Of a DNA stretch of 10,516 bases, positions 7,763-10,516 are shown piece after piece. Below the pieces are notes generated by a model, which made no database searches, was not told the origin of the DNA, and worked only from the letters and a program-made list of their open reading frames with translations. Both the position numbers and the translations under genes were made by a program. This stretch comes from Chloroflexota bacterium (GTDB taxonomy: Bacteria > Chloroflexota > Anaerolineae > UBA7937 > B3-Chlor), in assembly GCA_030616025.1 (NCBI GenBank), contig JAUWYD010000020.1:1-10516 (forward strand), given 5' to 3'. Numbering within the stretch: the stretch's first letter is position 1; each line of letters opens with the position of its first letter.

Positions 7763-8965
7763 ATGAATTTCTATGGCAAGGACATCGTCATCCTCGATGG
7801 GGCTCGCACGCCCTTGGCCCATTATGGTGGGTCCTTGAAGGATGTCCACCCCACCGACATGTCGGTACATGTGGCCAAAGAAGCAATGACGCGGTCCAAA
7901 GTGGAGCCGGATTGGATAGATCATGTCGTTTGGGGGAATGCCTCTCAGTCCAGTGGGGATGCTCAGTTCTTGGCTCGCCACATCTGCCTCAAGGCAGGAT
8001 GTCCGATACCGGTGCCAGCGTTGAACCTGGGCCGTATCTGTGGCTCCGGTCTTGAGGCCATTGTCACCGCGGCCCGGATGCTAGTTGTAGACGATGAATA
8101 TGAGTTCATCTTGGCTGGAGGCGTGGAGACTATGGATCAGATGCCGTTTGTGATCAAGAATGCCCGCGATGGCCTCCGGTATGGTGAAGGAGTGATCGAG
8201 CACTGGGTCGATCTGAACTTCATAGATAGTTACAATGGGCTGCGCATGGCTCTGACCGCCGAGAACCTGGTGGAGAAGTACAACATCCCGCGTGAGGAGC
8301 AGGATGAGTTTGCCTATCGCAGCCACATGCTGGCCAAGGCAGCCAGGGATAGTGGCCGGTTGGCTAAGGAGATCGTACCCATAGAGGTGCCAGCCGGGAG
8401 GAGGGGCGAGACCAAGCTCTTCGAAGTCGACGAGCGCATCCGAGACGACACTACTGTTGAGAAGCTCTCCAAGCTGAGGCCTGCGTTCAAGAAGGATGGC
8501 ACGGTGACGGCGGGTAACGCCTGTCCCATCACTAATGGCGCTGCCTCCGTGGTGGTGACCACCATGGAGAAAGCAGAAGAGCGCAACTTGAAGCCCTTGG
8601 CCAGGCTCGTATCCTATGGCGCTATGGGCTGCGACCCCGACATCATGGGCATCGGGCCTGTGCCTGCCACCAAGCAGGCTTTGCAAAGAGCTGGGCTGGA
8701 ACTGGAAGAGATCGACATCATCGAGTTGAATGAAGCCTTCGCTGCCCAGTACCTCGCCTGCGAGAGGGAACTGGGCATTGATAGAGACAAGGCCAATGTC
8801 AATGGCGGCGCCATAGCTTTGGGCCACCCCACGGCATGCACCGGCGTGCGCATATCGCTGACTGCCATGTATGAGCTCAGGGAGCGCAACGAGCAGTATG
8901 GGCTGGCCACCATGTGCATCGGCGGTGGTCAGGGGATGGCTGGCATATTCGAGAACGTGACCTAG
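7763..8965 (+). CDS. Thiolase family protein (acetyl-CoA acetyltransferase-like), divergent active-site loops
   Basis: This is a thiolase that should join or cleave acyl-CoA and 3-oxoacyl-CoA through a cysteine acyl intermediate. It has 400 residues from the ATG at 7763, which has AAGGAG at 7747-7752. The frame is open to a TTG at 7712, but those 17 lysine- and arginine-rich residues are not thiolase-like. All four expected catalytic positions are present: C93 in RICGSG, N323 in NEAF, H355 in GHP and C385 in MCIGGGQG, with the usual 30-residue spacing between the last two. Two loops depart from the norm. The residue three before C93 is Gly, where most thiolases have Asn, and the usual GHPxGASGAR reads GHPTACTGVR, adding a cysteine (C359) beside the catalytic His. 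The protein resembles its downstream neighbour in long shared blocks, so the two are paralogs. An altered substrate range is possible; the substrate cannot be assigned. Confidence 0.9.
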   Translation: MNFYGKDIVILDGARTPLAHYGGSLKDVHPTDMSVHVAKEAMTRSKVEPDWIDHVVWGNASQSSGDAQFLARHICLKAGCPIPVPALNLGRICGSGLEAIVTAARMLVVDDEYEFILAGGVETMDQMPFVIKNARDGLRYGEGVIEHWVDLNFIDSYNGLRMALTAENLVEKYNIPREEQDEFAYRSHMLAKAARDSGRLAKEIVPIEVPAGRRGETKLFEVDERIRDDTTVEKLSKLRPAFKKDGTVTAGNACPITNGAASVVVTTMEKAEERNLKPLARLVSYGAMGCDPDIMGIGPVPATKQALQRAGLELEEIDIIELNEAFAAQYLACERELGIDRDKANVNGGAIALGHPTACTGVRISLTAMYELRERNEQYGLATMCIGGGQGMAGIFENVT

Positions 8966-8992
8966 GTCCTCACCCCAAGTCGTGGTGAGACC
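8965..8992 (+). other. Hairpin between the two thiolase genes
   Basis: Starting on the last base of the first thiolase's stop codon, GGT and CTCACC (8965-8974, with C8968 bulged) pair with GGTGAG and ACC (8984-8992) as a nine-pair stem around a nine-base loop. No T-run follows, and the second thiolase starts 25 bases later. Readthrough with RNA processing or stabilisation is more likely than termination. Confidence 0.4.
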
Positions 8993-9017
8993 GTAGACTA
9001 TTGCCGAGGATACTGAG

Positions 9018-10202
9018 ATGGACGATGTAGTGATAATTGATGGGGCCCGCACGGCCTTCGGGAGCCTCAGCGGCGGGTTGAAAAGCGTCACCGCTACAGA
9101 TCTCGGTGCGGTGGTTGCCAAGGAGGCCCTGGGCCGGTCCGAAGTAGACCCTGGGTTGATTGACCATGTAATCTTTGGAAACGTCGTACAGACTTGCAAG
9201 GATGCCCCCTATGTGGCTCGGCACATCGGCTTGAGTGTGGGAGTGCCCATAGAGGTTCCTGGTCTGACGGTGAATCGCCTCTGTGCTTCGGGCCTCGAGG
9301 CAGCTGTCGTGGGCGCGCAGCAATTGCTGTTGGGAGAGTCGAGCGTCGTTCTCGTCGGCGGCACGGAGAACATGACCCAGTGTCCCCACGTCATTCGGGG
9401 TAGCAGGGATGGTTTCAGGCTCGGCAACGCGGAAGTGGAGGACTACATCTTGGTAGCCCTGACGGATCAGTGGAATGGCCTGACGATGGGTCTCACTGCG
9501 GAGAACCTAGCTGAGATGTACGACATCTCGCGAGAGGAGCAGGATGAGTTCGCCTACCGCAGCCACAGCTTGGCCGCGGAGGCCCGAGAGAATGGCCGCT
9601 TTGCCGAGGAGATCGTGGGTGTCGAGGTCAAGGGCCGCAAGGGGAAGACCATCATCGTCGACCGCGATGAGCATATCCGAGCGGAAGCGAGCGTGGAGGA
9701 CCTCGGCGGCTTGCGCCCGGTCTTCAAGAAGGACGGAACCGTCACCGCTGGCAATTCGTGTGGCATAAACGACGGTGCGGCGGCCCTCGTGATGACTACT
9801 GCGAAAAAGGCGAAAGACACGGGCCTAAGGCCCCTGGGACGCCTCATCTCGTGGGCGAATGTGGGGGTCGACCCGGACATTATGGGCATCGGACCTGTGG
9901 AGGCTTCACGCAAGGCTCTCAAACGCGCGGGGATGAAGCTCGAGGACATGGACCTCATCGAGATAAATGAAGCATTTGCCGCCCAGTATCTGGCCTGCGA
10001 GAGAGAACTGGGCCTTGATCGGGATAAGGTAAACGTTAACGGTGGGGCGATTGCGCTGGGCCATCCGGTGGGGGCGAGCGGCGCCAGGATAACTCTGACA
10101 CTGCTCTATGAACTAAAGAGACGAGGGCTCAAGCACGGGCTTTCCACTCTGTGTGTGGGCGGGGGCATGGGGATCGCCGCTGTGTGGGAGTGCCTGCAAT
10201 AG
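9018..10202 (+). CDS. Thiolase (acetyl-CoA acetyltransferase / 3-ketoacyl-CoA thiolase)
   Basis: This is a canonical thiolase of 394 residues. The ATG at 9018 has GAGGA at 9006-9010. It opens VVIIDGARTAFG, has the acyl-accepting C89 in NRLCASG, GGTENM, NEAFAAQ, then GGAIALGHPVGASGAR with H349 and CVGGGMG with C379, giving complete catalytic machinery at standard spacing. It may work as acetoacetyl-CoA thiolase or in beta-oxidation of acyl-CoAs derived from amino acids or fatty acids; sequence motifs alone do not decide. It lies 52 bases after the divergent thiolase and shares strings with it such as EEQDEFAYRSH, FKKDGTVTAGN, DPDIMGIGPV and AAQYLACERELG. A tandem duplication followed by divergence of the upstream copy is the simplest reading. 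This gene ends the run of metabolic genes; the next gene has its own promoter. Confidence 0.93.
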   Translation: MDDVVIIDGARTAFGSLSGGLKSVTATDLGAVVAKEALGRSEVDPGLIDHVIFGNVVQTCKDAPYVARHIGLSVGVPIEVPGLTVNRLCASGLEAAVVGAQQLLLGESSVVLVGGTENMTQCPHVIRGSRDGFRLGNAEVEDYILVALTDQWNGLTMGLTAENLAEMYDISREEQDEFAYRSHSLAAEARENGRFAEEIVGVEVKGRKGKTIIVDRDEHIRAEASVEDLGGLRPVFKKDGTVTAGNSCGINDGAAALVMTTAKKAKDTGLRPLGRLISWANVGVDPDIMGIGPVEASRKALKRAGMKLEDMDLIEINEAFAAQYLACERELGLDRDKVNVNGGAIALGHPVGASGARITLTLLYELKRRGLKHGLSTLCVGGGMGIAAVWECLQ

Positions 10203-10234
10203 CGCCGACTTCAGCGTCCAGGATTCCTAGACGT

Positions 10235-10257
10235 GAGCACCAGAGGTTGTCGTGCTC
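10235..10257 (+). other. Short inverted repeat after the second thiolase
   Basis: GAGCAC (10235-10240) and GTGCTC (10252-10257) form a six-pair stem with an 11-base loop, 32 bases after the thiolase stop. It overlaps the -35 element of the downstream promoter and lacks a T-tract, so it is only a weak candidate for the end of the metabolic transcript. Confidence 0.25.
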
Positions 10258-10275
10258 GGGTCAATTCGGTATAAT
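10247..10275 (+). promoter_or_regulatory. Sigma70-type promoter upstream of the zinc-ribbon gene
   Basis: A perfect -10 hexamer TATAAT (10270-10275) lies 17 bases after TTGTCG (10247-10252), which matches four of six positions of the -35 consensus TTGACA. Transcription would start near 10282, giving a leader of about 45 bases before the ATG at 10327. This is the only convincing sigma70 promoter I see in the window, and it separates the zinc-ribbon gene from the thiolases upstream. Confidence 0.72.
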
Positions 10276-10284
10276 TGGAGTAGA

Positions 10285-10307
10285 ATGGTCAACTTTACGT
10301 TGATCAT
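10285..10307. promoter_or_regulatory. Operator-like inverted repeat or leader hairpin just downstream of the promoter
   Basis: The arms ATGGTCAAC (10285-10293) and GTTGATCAT (10299-10307) are inverted repeats matching at eight of nine positions around a five-base spacer. The 23-base site sits at about +3 to +26 of the predicted transcript, where a repressor would block transcription. In RNA the same arms form a nine-pair stem with one G-U pair just ahead of the Shine-Dalgarno. The symmetry is seen directly; the function is inferred. Confidence 0.5.
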
Positions 10308-10326
10308 CTCTGGGGGAGAAGATGCC

Positions 10327-10516
10327 ATGGCCAAGAAATCGGGAAAGAAGGAGCACGGAGGAGTCCGCATAGGCCAGGTCAGATGCCTCAACTGCTTCGA
10401 GAGGGTGAAAGTGCCGCCAAGGGCGGACAAGATCACCTGTCCGAGCTGCGGCTGGGAGTGGCGGATCTCCTGGGTGAACCCCAATCTGGCAAAGGTGCGG
10501 GGTCCGATGTGGGATA
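10327..10516 (+). CDS. Small zinc-ribbon protein of unknown function (3' partial)
   Basis: An open frame begins at the ATG at 10327 and runs 63 codons to the window end without a stop. The start is supported by GGGGGAG at 10312-10318, eight bases upstream, and by a promoter further up. An ATG at 10322 is in another frame and stops after 16 codons. The product opens with a basic stretch (MAKKSGKKEHGG), then a four-cysteine zinc-binding unit: C20-x2-C23 (RCLNC) and C38-x2-C41 (TCPSCGW), 14 residues apart, with PPR at 30-32 between. A tryptophan-rich segment follows (WEWRISW, 43-49). The pattern recalls MJ0042-type zinc ribbons and, through PPR before CPxC, the rubredoxin-like ribbon of DUF35 proteins that often accompany thiolases. 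The cysteine spacing and the separate promoter make the DUF35 link only a guess. The role could be nucleic acid or protein binding; I do not recognise the family. Confidence 0.72.
   Translation, partial: MAKKSGKKEHGGVRIGQVRCLNCFERVKVPPRADKITCPSCGWEWRISWVNPNLAKVRGPMWD

Noticed and set aside
8081..9199. Minus-strand open frame of 372 codons spanning both thiolases
   Set aside because: It crosses the intergenic gap antisense to two well-supported genes and has no recognisable motif.
10322..10372. ATG at 10322 as a start for a small peptide
   Set aside because: Its frame stops after 16 codons and lies too close to the Shine-Dalgarno, whereas the ATG at 10327 opens the zinc-ribbon frame.
1..10516. 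Mobile elements, CRISPR arrays, tRNA or rRNA genes
   Set aside because: No transposase or integrase motifs, no regularly spaced repeats, no cloverleaf or rRNA-like sequence was seen; the only long sequence similarity within the window is between the two thiolase genes.

Overview
The window (10,516 bases, GC content by eye in the mid to high 50s) reads as one compact, all-plus-strand metabolic region from a bacterium. Shine-Dalgarno sequences precede most genes, and one sigma70-type promoter is visible. The set combines a branched-chain amino acid importer, an oxygen-sensitive ferredoxin-dependent 2-oxoacid oxidoreductase, an aryl-CoA ligase and two thiolases. That points to an anaerobe living on amino acids or peptides, or on aromatic and fatty acids. 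Chloroflexota (Dehalococcoidia-like) or Desulfobacterota-like lineages would fit, but I cannot settle the taxonomy from the sequence.

Layout: (1) bases 2-3704 hold livH (5' end cut by the window), livM, livG and livF, which encode the two permeases and two ATPases of a Liv/HAAT ABC importer; the periplasmic binding protein (LivK) is not in the window. (2) Bases 3815-6171 hold iorA and iorB, the two subunits of indolepyruvate (arylpyruvate):ferredoxin oxidoreductase. (3) Bases 6279-7616 hold a phenylacetate-CoA ligase (paaK type). (4) Bases 7763-10202 hold two tandem thiolase paralogs; the second has textbook motifs and the first has altered residues around its active site. (5) After the thiolases comes a clear promoter with a near-perfect inverted repeat just downstream of the -10. 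It drives a small zinc-ribbon protein whose frame runs off the end of the window.

Proposed joint function (inference): amino acids enter through Liv and are transaminated elsewhere. IorAB turns arylpyruvates into arylacetyl-CoA plus reduced ferredoxin, PaaK activates free aryl acids to the same CoA esters, and the thiolases handle 3-oxoacyl-CoA or acetyl-CoA exchange downstream. No transposase, tRNA, rRNA, CRISPR array or phage gene is visible. The most notable non-coding signal is that most of the longer gene-to-gene gaps hold a short inverted repeat without a T-tract. The one between paaK and the first thiolase is the most elaborate, with alternating complementary segments. I did not find a wholly unknown system; the least described items are the zinc-ribbon gene with its operator-like site and the divergent thiolase.
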